DNA of 64,000 bases from Tritrichomonas musculus (taxonomy: Eukaryota; Parabasalia; Tritrichomonadida; Tritrichomonadidae): contig JAPFFF010000028.1 of assembly GCA_039105265.1 (NCBI GenBank), positions 1,798,001-1,862,000 on the forward strand. The letters are read 5' to 3'. The notes beneath the pieces were generated by a model. The model made no database searches, was not told the DNA's origin, and saw only the letters and a list, made by a program, of their open reading frames with translations. A program made the position numbers and the translations under genes. Shown here piece by piece: positions 40,396 through 51,311 of this stretch (positions are counted from its first letter, which is position 1; every line of letters starts with the position of its first letter).

Positions 40396-41580
40396 TTAAA
40401 TCAATTGATTTTGACATATTTTACAACAACCATTTCTTTCTATCAAAATAGTGTAATATGTCATTGATTCTGTATTACCTTTATTGATTGCAATTTTGAA
40501 ATAACAAACTGCTTCTTTCATGTTTGTAGCAATTCCATTACCATTAGCTTTAATTCTATCTCCAATATACAACATTTTGGCATACATGAGCATTGCTATT
40601 TCATCACATCTATCGGTAGCCATTTTATTATATTTTGCAGCTTCAGCTTTGTTTAATGAAATTTCATCTCCATTAAATAACATGAGAGCATAATTATTCA
40701 TTGCAGCTTCATCTCCTTTATCAATTGTCATTTTTTAATATTGAATTGTTTCTTGTTTGTTTGTTGGAATTCTATTTCCATTAGCTAACATAAATGCATA
40801 AATGAGCATTCCATTTACAAGTCCTTTATCAGCTGCCATTTTGTAATATTTGACAGCTTCATGTTTATTAGTTGCAATTCCATCTCCGTTATCTAACATT
40901 ATTGCATAATTGTGCATCGAATCAACACTTCCTTTATCAATTTCCATCTTATAATAACGAATTACTTCTTGTTTGTTTGATGCAACTCCATCGCCAACAT
41001 CTAACATATAGGTATAGTTGTTCATTGAATCCAACCAATCCTTTATCAGCTGTTTTTTTTAAATATATTTGGCTGCTTCTTATTTTTTTGCTGCGATTCC
41101 ATCCCCAATATATAACATGCACTCATATCTGTGATTTGCATGAGTATGGCCTTTGTCGTCTGCCATTTTATAGTAAAAAGCTGCTTTTTGTTTATTGACT
41201 GAAATTTCTTCACCTTTGCCTAACATAAAGGCATAAATCTACATAGATTCAATATTATCTTTATCTGCTTAATGTCTCAATTCTTTAATTTTATTAACTA
41301 ATGATGAAGATGATAATTTAAGATAATTATCAACATCTTTTTTATCAGCATTCATTTTTTAAATGAATGATGGTGTTTTCATATTCTCTACAATTTCTTT
41401 GAATGTAAGTCGGTCGTCTAGATTTGGTGACCAACATTTTGTTAATAACAGTTTTAATTGATCTTAGTCAATATTTGAAATATTGAATGGTCTTTCGTTT
41501 TGTATATAAAAAACCGCCCTGATTGCTTCTTTCCATTTTTATTTCCATTTTTTATTCATAAAAATTCAGACAATGAAAAT
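40396..41580 (-). pseudogene. Kinase C-lobe plus Sel1-repeat gene, decayed
   Basis: On the minus strand, from about 41580, a kinase tail (KCWSPNLDDRLTFKEIVENM) leads into about nine Sel1 repeats: YKMADDKGHTHAN, MLDVGDGVASNKQEV, YYKMAADKGLVNGMLIYA. Several stop codons interrupt the frame, for example at 40732-40734 and near 41260, 41090 and 41460. Two stretches remain open (40396-40731 and 40735-41034). No 5' kinase part is attached. It is a relic of the same family as the intact gene at 36035. The stops fall at ordinary Lys/Tyr positions and neighbouring genes use the standard code. Confidence 0.82.
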
Positions 41581-41695
41581 AATGAATCATTAGGTATCAA
41601 CACTGAAAAAATTTAATTAATAAACAATTAATTGAAAAAAATTAGTTTTGAAACCATAATACTTTAAATTAGGAGTGAAAAAAAAAGCTAAAAAA

Positions 41696-41775
41696 TGGTT
41701 GCTGTGGGGTTCGAACCCACGCCCTCTCGGACCAGTGCCTTAAACTGGCGCCTTAGACCACTCGGCCAAACAACC
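41696..41775 (-). tRNA. tRNA-Leu (anticodon AAG)
   Basis: An 80-nt cloverleaf. The acceptor GGTTGTT pairs with AGCAACC, and the discriminator is A. The A box is TGGCCGAGTGG and the B box GGTTCGAACCC. The anticodon stem CCAGT/ACTGG encloses loop TTAAGGC, with AAG in the anticodon position. A long variable region as in class II tRNAs. A T6 run follows on the transcribed strand (Pol III terminator). It separates two decayed kinase loci. Confidence 0.95.
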
Positions 41776-41946
41776 TTACATCATAAAAAAGATGATTATA
41801 CTTCATAACGCATTTTGAATGTCTTTTTTTTATAAAAAGCATATTTTTATATTTGAATTTATTTTAAAAGGCTCATTCAACATCATACAAAAGGCATATA
41901 TTAGTATAAAGTAAAATAATGAAAATAAAGTTTTATAAAACCTAAA

Positions 41947-42838
41947 TTATTGAATTATATTAATATATGAATTAATTTTATCAGCATCCACGTCATCCAA
42001 GTAATAGTTTGGATCGTATGCCAATTTATTAAAAAGTTCTTCAGATGTTGGACGGACATCAGGATCTCCAGACCAGCATTGCTCAATCAAATCTCTAATT
42101 GACTTTTTAACTGGTACATCAAAAGTTGGTCTTATTCCATTATTGATTATCTTTCTGAAATTTCGAATGTTTATCCTTTTAATTTTATCTATATTACTAA
42201 AATTAAAAATTTCTTTATACTCAGTAACAAGAACGTACATTAAAATAGCAAATGAATTAATGTCAACTTTATAGTCAAAAAGATTTCTACGTGATATTTC
42301 TGGTGCCATATACAAAGGTGTCCCTACTTCGGCAGGATTTTGAAGGTCTGGTCTGAATTGGTGAATACAATCAAAGCCAGAAAGACGTGGGTGAAAGAAT
42401 TCGTCTAAATAGACATTTTCGGGTTTAATGTCTAGATGCATGTATTGGTGTTGATGGATTAGTTGGAGTGCTCGACTGACTCCAATAAGAATAATTTGTT
42501 TGGTCGTATTATCAATTTGATTTTTTCCGATATAGGTATTAAGATTATCATTTTTGGCATATTCAAATATTAAATAAAGCTTATGATCGTATTCTTCTTC
42601 TTCTTCTTCTTTGTTATCTGATGAAAAATAATGTTCTGAAAAGCCAATTAAGTTGTTGAAAACGGGATACTTGAATTTTGTTAAAAAATCAAGATAATAT
42701 GGATATATAATAACATCGTATTCCTGTGTTTTTAGAAAATATAACTTCGAATCTTTTTTGTTTTGAATTATGTCAATTCTTCCAAAAAAATTATTGTTAA
42801 TGTTTTGTTCAATTAAAATAAAATCATCGAGTGATTAT
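41947..42838 (-). pseudogene. Protein kinase gene without its 5' end
   Basis: An open frame from 42838 (directly after a stop) to 41947, with no ATG until codons before the catalytic loop (42441). It contains an N-lobe (LDDFILIEQNINNNFFGRID, KLYFLKTQ), a hinge (KLYLIFEYAKNDN), the catalytic loop HLDIKPENVYLD and C-lobe motifs (GTPLYMAPEI, CWSGDPDVRPTSEELF). The DFG is replaced by GFD (RLSGFDCIH) and the glycine loop is poor, so the product would be a pseudokinase. The 5' side is cut exactly where an inverted copy of its own codons begins (42838-42880), which marks the breakpoint that removed the start. A shorter product from 42441 is conceivable but would lack the N-lobe. Confidence 0.75.
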
Positions 42839-42880
42839 AGAAGAAGAAGAAGAAGAATACGATCATAAACTTTATTTAAT
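42838..42880 (+). repeat. Inverted duplicate of kinase codons at a rearrangement breakpoint
   Basis: GAAGAAGAATACGATCATAA with its neighbours on the + strand copies the minus-strand sequence of the kinase at about 42559-42602 with one or two differences. TTTTGTTCAATTA also repeats directly nearby (about 42803 and 42867). Confidence 0.75.
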
Positions 42881-42897
42881 ATTTTGTTCAATTAATA

Positions 42898-43240
42898 TTC
42901 AAATATTGCGAATAATAATCATCGAAAGCCCTCGTTTTTTGACAAAATAGAGCTAATACTAAATCTTTTTAAAGATCAAATTAAAAACAACTTTTCAAGC
43001 AGCGAAATATTCACAATTTTCAATAGCAACAAACGTCTTTTATTATATTTACTTGAAGAAAATTTAATGGTGTTTGATGAAAATATCATCAAAAAAAATC
43101 AAAACCGAAACCAAATACAAAACTGGTCAATATTTTGAATACTTTTGCCCCGAGATTGAAAAAGTTGTTTATTTTAAAAAAGCATGCAATATAAAACAAA
43201 TCTATTCAAATACTTCATTTGTTGATAAATATAATATATA
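42898..43240 (+). pseudogene. Relic of an ankyrin-repeat family gene (DUF3447-type N-terminal region)
   Basis: A frame from about 42902 encodes FFDKIELILNLFKDQI, SSSEIFTIFNSNKRLLLYL and LEENLMVFDENIIKK, the style of the N-terminal region of trichomonad ankyrin-repeat proteins. The frame then shifts once (near 43095) and continues as YKTGQYFEYFCPEIEKVV, ending at a stop near 43240. No ATG and no ankyrin repeats remain. It is fused to the kinase breakpoint at 42880. Confidence 0.65.
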
Positions 43241-43249
43241 GCATTATTT

Positions 43250-43990
43250 ACAATATTCGAATTATATATAGCAATATTGTAAACAATGTTTCAGATGTTT
43301 GAATTGAAAGAGTGGATTAGCCTATGAATGCTTTGAGTTGAGTTTTTTTCATCTTCATAGCTATTTTAATCTTTGAAAATGTTCAATGAATCATTTTGAT
43401 GGAATCGATATATTGAGAAACTTTACACTTTTCGGACAAAATCCTCTCAATCTTATTTATTATAATATTGATATTTGAACTTATTTTGACTTGTTTTTTG
43501 GAATTAAATCAAAAAAAAATCAACTCTTTTTTTATCATAAAAAAGTCTTCGAATTGAATAGGAGTGATTGAAAAAAAAATGAGAGCATTTTGTCTGAAAA
43601 GTACAACTTTTTTGATATACCATGGAATCCATTTCCAACATTTGAAAGCAATACTGTTCCATTTTTGACATCAAAACCTAAAACAAATGCCGTTGGATAA
43701 AAAAATCCCGAATATCTGGTAAAAGAAAAAATGATAGATTGAACAAAGGAGTTTTCCCCTACCTTTTTCGATATTCAAATTTGTGTGAACTTATAGAATT
43801 TTTTCTTAGAATAATTCAAAATTGAATGCTGTAAAAGGTTAATTTATTAACTATGAATGCATCAGATGCAGATTTTGCTAATTTCAGAAATTACAAATAA
43901 GTAAAAATAAATGGATAAGATACAAAAATAAATCAACTTTTTATTCAAGTCAAACTTATTTAATCAATAATTCCAAAAAGAACACTTGAC
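43250..43990. other. A+T-rich spacer, no gene seen
   Basis: No credible gene or element. A 15-codon frame at 43853 (MNASDADFANFRNYK) is too short to support. Confidence 0.55.
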
Positions 43991-43994
43991 CAAT

Positions 43995-46544
43995 TTAATG
44001 CTTTTGGCACAAGTAGCAGCATCTAAGAATTCGAACTGCGCAAGCTTGAAGATCTTCAAGTTTAACGTTTCCTTTTTCACTGCCTTCAATAATTTCATTG
44101 ACGAGTGTCATATCGCCTGGCATTTGAAGGTCGTTTCCAGAGTTGATGCATTCTGCGGAGCTTGCCTTTGGATATCTTGGCTCTGATTTAGCAAATGATA
44201 GAGACACTTCCATTGAAGTGCACCAGTCAGTCATTATCATTCCCTCGTAGTCCCATTCGTTATGGACGATGTTATGCAAGACAGGCTTGTGGTTTGCCGT
44301 ATGGAGTCCATTCACAAGGTTGTAAGAAGTCATGATCGAATAAGGCTTGGCCAATTCCACAGGAATTTGGAAGTTCTTTAAGTAGATTTCACGCAATGCT
44401 CTTTCATTCACATGCTCATTAATGAAGCAACGATTGTCTTCCGAATTGTTGCAGAAGAAGTGCTTGATTGTCACACCGAGTCCTGGGAATGATTGTACGC
44501 CTTTAGTCTCATGTGCCGCACAAATGCCAGAAAGAACTGGATCTTCAGAGAAGTATTCAAAGTTTCTTCCGCACAAAGGATTACGGTGAATGTTCATTCC
44601 TGGTGCGAGCCAAAGATGAACGTGGAACTTTTGCATCTCACTTCCGATTACTTTACCAATTTCTTCAATCAAATGTGCATCCCATGAATTGGCAAGCATC
44701 GTTGCAATTGGAATGGCTGTGCAGTACTGATACCAATCAATGTCGCCTGGTTGGAATGGCTCGATTGGTGTAACAGAGTCTCCCCAAACTTCTCCTCCTT
44801 TCCTCAAGTTTCCTTTGGAATCAGAACGAAAATGAGGAATTAAACGAAGACCTGCTGGACCATCTGCAAGGACTAACTTAACAATGCCTCTATCTTTAAG
44901 AATGCCTGATGTTTCGCCTGCTCCGCCTGGAACTTGTGAATAAGATTGGCCAATTACGCCATCGATTTCATTGGCATAGCCAACTGACATCGTTGCCATT
45001 TCTTTCACTGTCAATTGGGCAACTAATTCTTCAATGGTGAACTTTCCTTCAATGACCTCTTGCATTGTTATTTTGTGGTCTTTGTGCGTGTCTTCGAGTT
45101 TGACATTGTCATGGTATTCAACTGTCCGTGTCTTGAACGATGACGATGAAAGTTTGATAACTGGAGCTGTCTTGAGTTGTTCTTCATCATTTGGTGGTTG
45201 ATACGGTATGATGTTCTTAAGGGAAATTTCTTCAACATTAGCTGCTGGAATAACTTTTTGAAGCTGTTCAAGAATAACGCATTTGTCAAGCTCTATCTTG
45301 GCTCTGATTGACGTATTTCGGCTGCTGTTTCCGACACGAACAATGTAGGCGCCTTCTTCGAGAATCCATCTGGCATGTTCTTCGCAATATGAAGCACAAT
45401 AACTCCATGGACACTCAATTGTAAGTTCATCGCTTTCTCCTGGTCCAAGCATTTTTGTTTTGCCAAAGCCAACAAGAACTTGAACTGGCTTGTCAAGGTG
45501 ACCGTTTGGAGCACTAACGTAAACTTGAATAACTTCTTTGCCAGAAAATGTAGAACCTGTATTTTTAACACTGGCTTTAACTGTTATTTTTTCATTGGTG
45601 GCTTCAACTTTTTGAGTGTCAATTGAAAAAGTTGTATATGAGGATCCATAGCCAAAACAATATCGGGGCTCGATGTTTAATCGATCAAAGTAACGATAAC
45701 CAACATAGATGCCTTCTTTGTACCATTCATCATGCCAGTCTCCATTTTGATGACTGAATTGTGAAGCATATGGATAATCATTATAATTGTGGGCCCATGT
45801 TGTTGATAATTTGCCTGATGGAATTGATTTTCCAACCAATAAATCAGCAACTATGTTTCCAATTTGATTACCACTTTGGCTGATGTAAAGTATTGAATTA
45901 ATTCCTGGAATTGCATCAATTTGGGCAGTATCAATAACACCTCCAACATTAAGGAGAAGAATAACTTTTTTGAAATGTTGGGTAAGGAAAATCAAGTTCT
46001 TGATTTCATCTTTCATTAATAAATAATCTCCTGGTTCATAAAAACGATCATTTCCTTCACCTGAATTTCTTGAAAGAACATAAACTGCTGTATCTGTATT
46101 AATATTTTGAATGTGTGCCTCTGTAATTATTTCTGATGTCCTTTCTACAAATGGATATGAAAATGTAATGCTTATTGGAGTCGTGTTTTTTTCTTTGGCC
46201 ATTCTTTCAATTGTATCTTGGTAATCTTGCTTTAATTTCTTAAAGTGTGCATCGAAATCGTCCAAATATTTTTTAGAAGTAATTGTAAATCCATTATTTT
46301 CAAGCCCTTCTTCTATATTAACAACAATCCTGCTGTTAACATCGCCTGATCCAGTGCCACCTTTTATTGTATGTCTTGCGCCATTTCCAAAAAGAGCAAT
46401 TTCCCCTGCTTTTGGAAGTGGAAGTGTACCATCATTTTCAAGTAATACTGCGCATTCGCCAGCGAGGCTCCTCACAGTTTTGCTGTTTCGCTTTTCAAGT
46501 TCCGAAACTGCGTCTGTCTTGTCAGCATGATAAAAATCAGCCAT
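43995..46544 (-). CDS. Beta-glucosidase-type glycoside hydrolase, GH3, permuted domain order
   Basis: An 849-aa GH3 enzyme with its halves in reverse order. The GH3 C-terminal (alpha/beta sandwich) domain comes first (about 24-270; SLAGECAVLLENDGTLPLP, NIVADLLVGKSIPSGKLST). A fibronectin III-like domain follows (about 325-410; GKEVIQVYVSAP), then a linker, and last the TIM-barrel catalytic domain (about 500-845). In the barrel, LVLADGPAGLRL, KHFFCNNSEDNR and GMIMTDW are present; D773 in MTDW is the expected nucleophile. It would remove beta-glucosyl-type residues from oligosaccharides. No signal peptide is evident, so it acts inside the cell or in phagosomes by another route. This permuted layout is known mainly from gut bacteria, so bacterial origin is likely. 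Coding sequence is G+C-richer than the flank. Confidence 0.92.
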   Translation of the reverse strand: MADFYHADKTDAVSELEKRNSKTVRSLAGECAVLLENDGTLPLPKAGEIALFGNGARHTIKGGTGSGDVNSRIVVNIEEGLENNGFTITSKKYLDDFDAHFKKLKQDYQDTIERMAKEKNTTPISITFSYPFVERTSEIITEAHIQNINTDTAVYVLSRNSGEGNDRFYEPGDYLLMKDEIKNLIFLTQHFKKVILLLNVGGVIDTAQIDAIPGINSILYISQSGNQIGNIVADLLVGKSIPSGKLSTTWAHNYNDYPYASQFSHQNGDWHDEWYKEGIYVGYRYFDRLNIEPRYCFGYGSSYTTFSIDTQKVEATNEKITVKASVKNTGSTFSGKEVIQVYVSAPNGHLDKPVQVLVGFGKTKMLGPGESDELTIECPWSYCASYCEEHARWILEEGAYIVRVGNSSRNTSIRAKIELDKCVILEQLQKVIPAANVEEISLKNIIPYQPPNDEEQLKTAPVIKLSSSSFKTRTVEYHDNVKLEDTHKDHKITMQEVIEGKFTIEELVAQLTVKEMATMSVGYANEIDGVIGQSYSQVPGGAGETSGILKDRGIVKLVLADGPAGLRLIPHFRSDSKGNLRKGGEVWGDSVTPIEPFQPGDIDWYQYCTAIPIATMLANSWDAHLIEEIGKVIGSEMQKFHVHLWLAPGMNIHRNPLCGRNFEYFSEDPVLSGICAAHETKGVQSFPGLGVTIKHFFCNNSEDNRCFINEHVNERALREIYLKNFQIPVELAKPYSIMTSYNLVNGLHTANHKPVLHNIVHNEWDYEGMIMTDWCTSMEVSLSFAKSEPRYPKASSAECINSGNDLQMPGDMTLVNEIIEGSEKGNVKLEDLQACAVRILRCCYLCQKH

Positions 46545-46549
46545 TTATT

Positions 46550-46556
46550 AAAGTGA
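46550..46556 (-). promoter_or_regulatory. Initiator-like element TCACTTT (GH3 gene)
   Basis: On the minus strand TCACTTT lies about five bases before the GH3 ATG, fitting TCA(+1)Y(T/A). Confidence 0.45.
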
Positions 46557-46559
46557 TAT

Positions 46560-47116
46560 AAATATTTAAAAATTTCGGTAATAGAATAAGCTTTTATCGC
46601 GTTAAAAATAATTTATTGTAGAAGATTAAAATATATTTAATAATAAAAATTAAAATTATATTTATATATTTATTTTAATTAATATAATTAATATATAAAT
46701 TTTGAGATAAAAATATTTTAAAATTAATAACATTTTTTATTTCAAAAATGTGGATGTATAAAATTACAATTATTTCAAAGCTTCACAATCAGTTGTCAAA
46801 TTATAATTGTAGATTACAAGAGTAAATTTAAATATTTTAGTATTATTTTTTGAATATAAAATTTATGTTTATTAAAAAATCAAAAAAAGGTAATAATAAC
46901 ATAAGAAATTTAATAATTTTGGTTAAATAAAAACAACTTTTTTTCAAAGAAAAAAAAATTGAATGGGATATTTTATTGATTTTTCCCAAAAAGTTCGAAT
47001 ATTATCATCGTATTATCTCAAATGGCATTCAATTTTTTGTGAGAATAATCCAAATGTTCGAGTTTTGTAATGTTTTATATCATCCATTTTTTGAAAGTTT
47101 TATCAAATAAAATAAA

Positions 47117-47152
<36 letters not shown>

Positions 47153-47380
47153 GATTTCTCTTCTAAAGTTTCTTGTGGAAGTATCAAATGAAGAAGGAAA
47201 ATAAGAAATTTTTGCTAATCTTGGTGCAACTCAGCAAACAATAAATGAGCAACATTAATTCAAAGCATTATTATAATAGATAAATTGCATCTTGAATAAT
47301 TTTGTTTCTAAGATGTTTTTGTTTGCTGTTTCATGAAAATTAATATATAAAATATATAAATAATTAAAATTTAAAATTTA
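46560..47380. other. A+T-rich spacer with a 30-base poly(A) run
   Basis: Poly(A) at 47119-47148. No gene or element seen. Confidence 0.55.
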
Positions 47381-47381
47381 T

Positions 47382-48332
47382 TTAAACAATTGGTACTGTT
47401 GCCATTGAAGCAATTCCACATTGATTGTCCTTCCATATCATCTTTCCGTATCCATTTTCTCCCCACAATGGTCCCCATGAGTTACGGACGATCCAATACT
47501 TGATTCCATTCTCTGATCCATATCCAATGCATCCAATTCCGTGATCAAGAAACTTTGAGCTGCAAGATGGATCATCATATATTCCACTTTTGTAATGTTG
47601 GAATCCCCAGTTAGAAGCATCAATTCCAACGGCAACTGGTCCATATTGTTCGACTTTTGAGGCGAGATCGTCTTCATCACCTTCAATAATATTTATAAAT
47701 TTGGTAATCGAGCCAACATGAGCATATTGATCAAATTTACATGTTTCATCTGAGGCTGTGTAAACGTAGTCACTATCAAAGCAAAATTGTCCGTTTTGGT
47801 GCTGAATGATATAATTATATGCAGATATCATGTCTCCACCATGGCATCCTGAGCAGTCTACAATACAGCAATCAACGAGATTTTGCTCTGAAAAACTCTG
47901 TAATTTGCCTGTAGCAATTGCATTAGCGGATTCGGCAGCTTGAATGGCTGAAAATGCCCAGCACGCACCGCATAACTGTTGATTTTTGATTTCGTTGACA
48001 ACTCCTTTCTCACGCCAATCGACAGAATCAGCAATAGCTTTTCTTGTTGATTTGACTGCAGATCGTTTTTTCATATTCATACGGAAACCTAGGAGAGCTG
48101 AGTATTCTGATGGTGTGTATGCTGCAAATTTGTTGAGTGATACTTTGTATTTCTTGTTGGCTGTATTGTGCTCTTTGACAAGGCGTAAATTTGTAAGGTA
48201 AATACCAAATCGTAATTGGTATTCCTCACTAGTGAAAAATTGGTTGGTGGATCTCATCCATGCAAGGAAAGATTTTTCTTCATGTTGAAGATATAAGGCG
48301 CAAGATGTTAATGACAATAAAAAAACAAACAT
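47382..48332 (-). CDS. Cathepsin L-like cysteine protease (papain family C1A)
   Basis: A 316-aa secreted or lysosomal protease precursor. Signal peptide about 1-15 (MFVFLLSLTSCALYL). The I29 inhibitor propeptide spans about 20-85 (FGIYLTNLRLVKEHNTANK, VSLNKFAAYTPSEY). The mature enzyme starts near residue 103 (SVDWREKGVV). Oxyanion Q118 and nucleophile C124 lie in QQLCGACWAF; H264 in LDHGIGCIGYG and N284 in VRNSWGPLWGENGYG complete the site. Length and motifs match the cathepsin L-like CPs of Trichomonas and Tritrichomonas, which digest host and bacterial protein and contribute to tissue damage. No clear Inr is visible upstream. Confidence 0.95.
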   Translation of the reverse strand: MFVFLLSLTSCALYLQHEEKSFLAWMRSTNQFFTSEEYQLRFGIYLTNLRLVKEHNTANKKYKVSLNKFAAYTPSEYSALLGFRMNMKKRSAVKSTRKAIADSVDWREKGVVNEIKNQQLCGACWAFSAIQAAESANAIATGKLQSFSEQNLVDCCIVDCSGCHGGDMISAYNYIIQHQNGQFCFDSDYVYTASDETCKFDQYAHVGSITKFINIIEGDEDDLASKVEQYGPVAVGIDASNWGFQHYKSGIYDDPSCSSKFLDHGIGCIGYGSENGIKYWIVRNSWGPLWGENGYGKMIWKDNQCGIASMATVPIV

Positions 48333-49120
48333 AAAATAGAATTAAAAAGTCGGAGAAAGATAAAAACTTTTTTTCTAAGAACATTCAATTGAAAAAATCA
48401 TAGTTTTTCACTTTTTCACTATTAACTTCACTCCAGAGTAGGCTTGAATATTTGATTGACACATTTCCTAGGAAATTTAATTATTCAAATTTGAATTAGG
48501 AATTGAAATATTTGTATGAGTTTTTACAAATTTGAGATCATAAATACTTTAGCCAATTTTATTTGACCTTTTGAAAAGGATTTCATGAAATGATACGGGA
48601 AAAATGAAGGCACGTTTGAATTTGAAAATCAAAAAAATAGGTAATGGTTTATGCAGAATATATGAAACATTCACCAAATTTGATCGCCTGGTCCCATGTA
48701 ATGTGATATAAAATTTTTTATAATATTGTCGTTTTTTAGAGAATATAATGAAAAAAGAGAATAACTATCAATGATTTAAAGATGTTCTATCAACCAAATT
48801 TATAAATAATTCATTTATTTTATAGTTTCTTAAAAAAAAGCCAAAATATGTAATAATTGTGAAATTTGAGGAATTTGATATGTCTTATTTATGCAAATAT
48901 ATAATATTTGGTTTAAAAAATCAAAGCTCAAATTTAATCCACTGGAAAAACCTTTTGACAAATTATTAAAATTTGATACAATCAAATATAATAAATGTTA
49001 ATTTTTTTCTCATAAATATTATCCCCCAGAAGAATAAAAATAGTTCACAGATTTTCATCTATACAACTCATTTTGGAATAATGAATTTGTATTATTTTCA
49101 GTTAAAAAACTTGGCCTTAT

Positions 49121-49696
49121 CAGGGATGGCCAACGTTGACGTTGAGCTCGTTGAATTTTATAACATCTCGTTCATTGACAGTCAACGATCAACGACGTTG
49201 AGCCCGTTAAGGACAACGGAATGAACGACCATCAACGAAACTCTCAACGTTCAGATAACATTGAAAAAACGAACGAGTTAACGTTAATTCAGATTTTATT
49301 ATGAAAAAGTTTTTTACCATTTAAAAATTTTAACTTTTTGATATTTTTCACACCATTCAAATTTTTTACCATAAAATAATAACATTAGCAAGAGTATGAT
49401 TAAATTTTAAGAACAATGAAGAGTGTAAAAGCAATAATATTCTAATTCAAAATTAATTTGTTTTTGTTCATTATGAGCAATTCTATTTTCATGGAAAAAT
49501 TCTACAATGTAACTTTGACTTCAATTCGTTGAATTGAAATCGAAAAAAAGTTAAATAGTGACATATTTTTGGACGATCATTTTCAATGTCATTTGCCACG
49601 TTGATTTTGAGATAATTTCAACGTTGACAACGTTGATAACGAAGAGCTTTTAAACGGTCTCTCCGTTATCAATTTTTTCAACGTTGACCATCCCTG
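49121..49696. mobile_element. hAT-type MITE in copy A, TIR CAGGGATGG
   Basis: CAGGGATGG (left) and CCATCCCTG (right) form a classic hAT terminus, with inner CAACGTTGA/TCAACGTTGA subterminal repeats. Exact 8-bp target duplication GGCCTTAT at 49113-49120 and 49697-49704. 576 bp, many AACGTTGA motifs, no gene. Confidence 0.95.
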
Positions 49697-49980
49697 GGCC
49701 TTATTTTTTTTACATCAAAAATTCTATAAACGTCTTTTTAACGTCTTTTTTCATAAAAAACGCTTTTTTGAGTAATATTAATGAAACTTTTTGAATTAAA
49801 TTAATGAAGAATCCAAAATAATATTATTTAATTTGAAAAAAATATTTATGACATTTTTGGGAAAAATCTATGACAGGCCAAAAATTAGCAAAACCAGATA
49901 TTAAATTTTCGAAATTTTCCCATTAAAATACAAAAATTTTTCATTTTAATAATCCACTTTTTGATTACTATTTAAGGGAG

Positions 49981-50714
49981 CAGTCTCATTTTGAATTTTT
50001 ATAACTTTTTCACAATTTTTGAATATGAAATAAATTGAATTTTTTTCAATCAATAAATTAGAGATATATACATTTTATATATTATTATTTTTCATAAACA
50101 TCAGAGAATATATATATAAAGGCAAATCATAGAATTCATTAGACATGATGAATATTCCTTTAATTTTTTGGCATCAATAATTTTGATGATTATTATTTTA
50201 GACATATCTTTTTAAATAAACAATAAAATGAGTAAACACTTTCTCAACTTATAAAATGCTTATCTACTAATGTATTTAAACTGTATTATTTTTAGTTATC
50301 TCTATGATGTAATTTGCATAAATCACAAAAACCATACCATAAAAACGCTTAATTACGATGTAATTCTTTCGATTTACCTTAAATGCATGATAGGTTTTTA
50401 TATTTTTATATTATATTTATATATAATACAAATATAATTAAAAAAAGTTGAGAAAGCATTTATGTAAATTATTGATTTTTCATTGAGATGCTTTTAAAAT
50501 AAAATTATTCAAAATTACTGGAGTCAAAAAATTGAGAGAATATTCATCATGTCTAATGAATTCTATGATTTGCCTTTATATATATATTCTCTGATGTTTA
50601 TGAAAACTAATAATATATAAAATATGTATATATCTATTTTATTGATTGAAAAAAATTCAATTTATTTCCTATTCAAAAATTGTGAAAAAGTTATAAAAAT
50701 TCAAAATGAGACTG
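49981..50714. repeat. 734-bp foldback element in copy A
   Basis: Long imperfect inverted arms of about 190 bp: CAGTCTCATTTTGAATTTTT at the left and its reverse complement at the right (AAAATTCAAAATGAGACTG-type). The arms continue through the CATCAGAGAATATATATA and TCATAGAATTCATTAGACAT blocks. No clear target duplication. Confidence 0.85.
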
Positions 50715-51311
50715 AGTTTTATATATATTGAAAAAGTTCAAAAGCCTGTCCGCACCATTATTGAATGTAATATTATCGTGAAGAGGCAATTATGAATACA
50801 TTTATGTTAAAAAATATAAACATATTGGGATTATTTGAGAAATTAAAACAAATTTTTCTCATGAACCATTTGAAATATGGTTATATTAATTTAATTTTTT
50901 TAATTGATTGCTGAATAACAATTAAGAATAAAGTTCAAAATTTGAAAACCAACTTTGCCCCTAATACAAATAAATAATGCATTATCTCTAGTACATAAAG
51001 TAAACATTTTATGGTAAATCGAATAAATCTTATTTTATTCAAAATTTTACTGATTTTTTAATTCTATGATTTCTATCTGTAAAAAAACAAAATCGATAAG
51101 ATTTCATAAAAATATTTTTATTCAATCATTTGAAATATATATCTATATAAATTTTATATTTTAATTCATTTTTAAAAACGATATTTATGTATATTTTATT
51201 TGTGAAATCTCATTGAATTTAATCTTTTGAATTTGAAAGGAGAACCTAAAAAAAAAAAAAAAAGGTGTTTTATATCCAAATATATGAAAAAGTGAGTAAA
51301 ATTGGATAAGA

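Larger units (their letters stand above)
48430..51311 (+). repeat. 2.9-kb direct duplication, copy A
   Basis: From CTCCAGAGTAGGCTTGAATA to GTGAGTAAAATTGGATAAG, matching 52231-55169 with very few differences. Contains a nested hAT-type MITE (49121-49696) and a 734-bp foldback (49981-50714). No credible gene. Compared with copy B it lacks about 55 bp near 50920 and has shorter A-runs. Confidence 0.95.

Noticed and set aside
40396-41580. Reassigned stop codons (ciliate-like code) in the Sel1 locus
   Set aside because: Intact neighbouring genes end with ordinary TAA/TGA, and the locus also shows frame disturbance, so decay is the simpler reading.
48973-49224. An 83-codon frame repeated at 52774-53025
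   Set aside because: It runs across the junction of the repeat and the nested hAT MITE, so it is not a conserved gene; both copies exist only because the region is duplicated.
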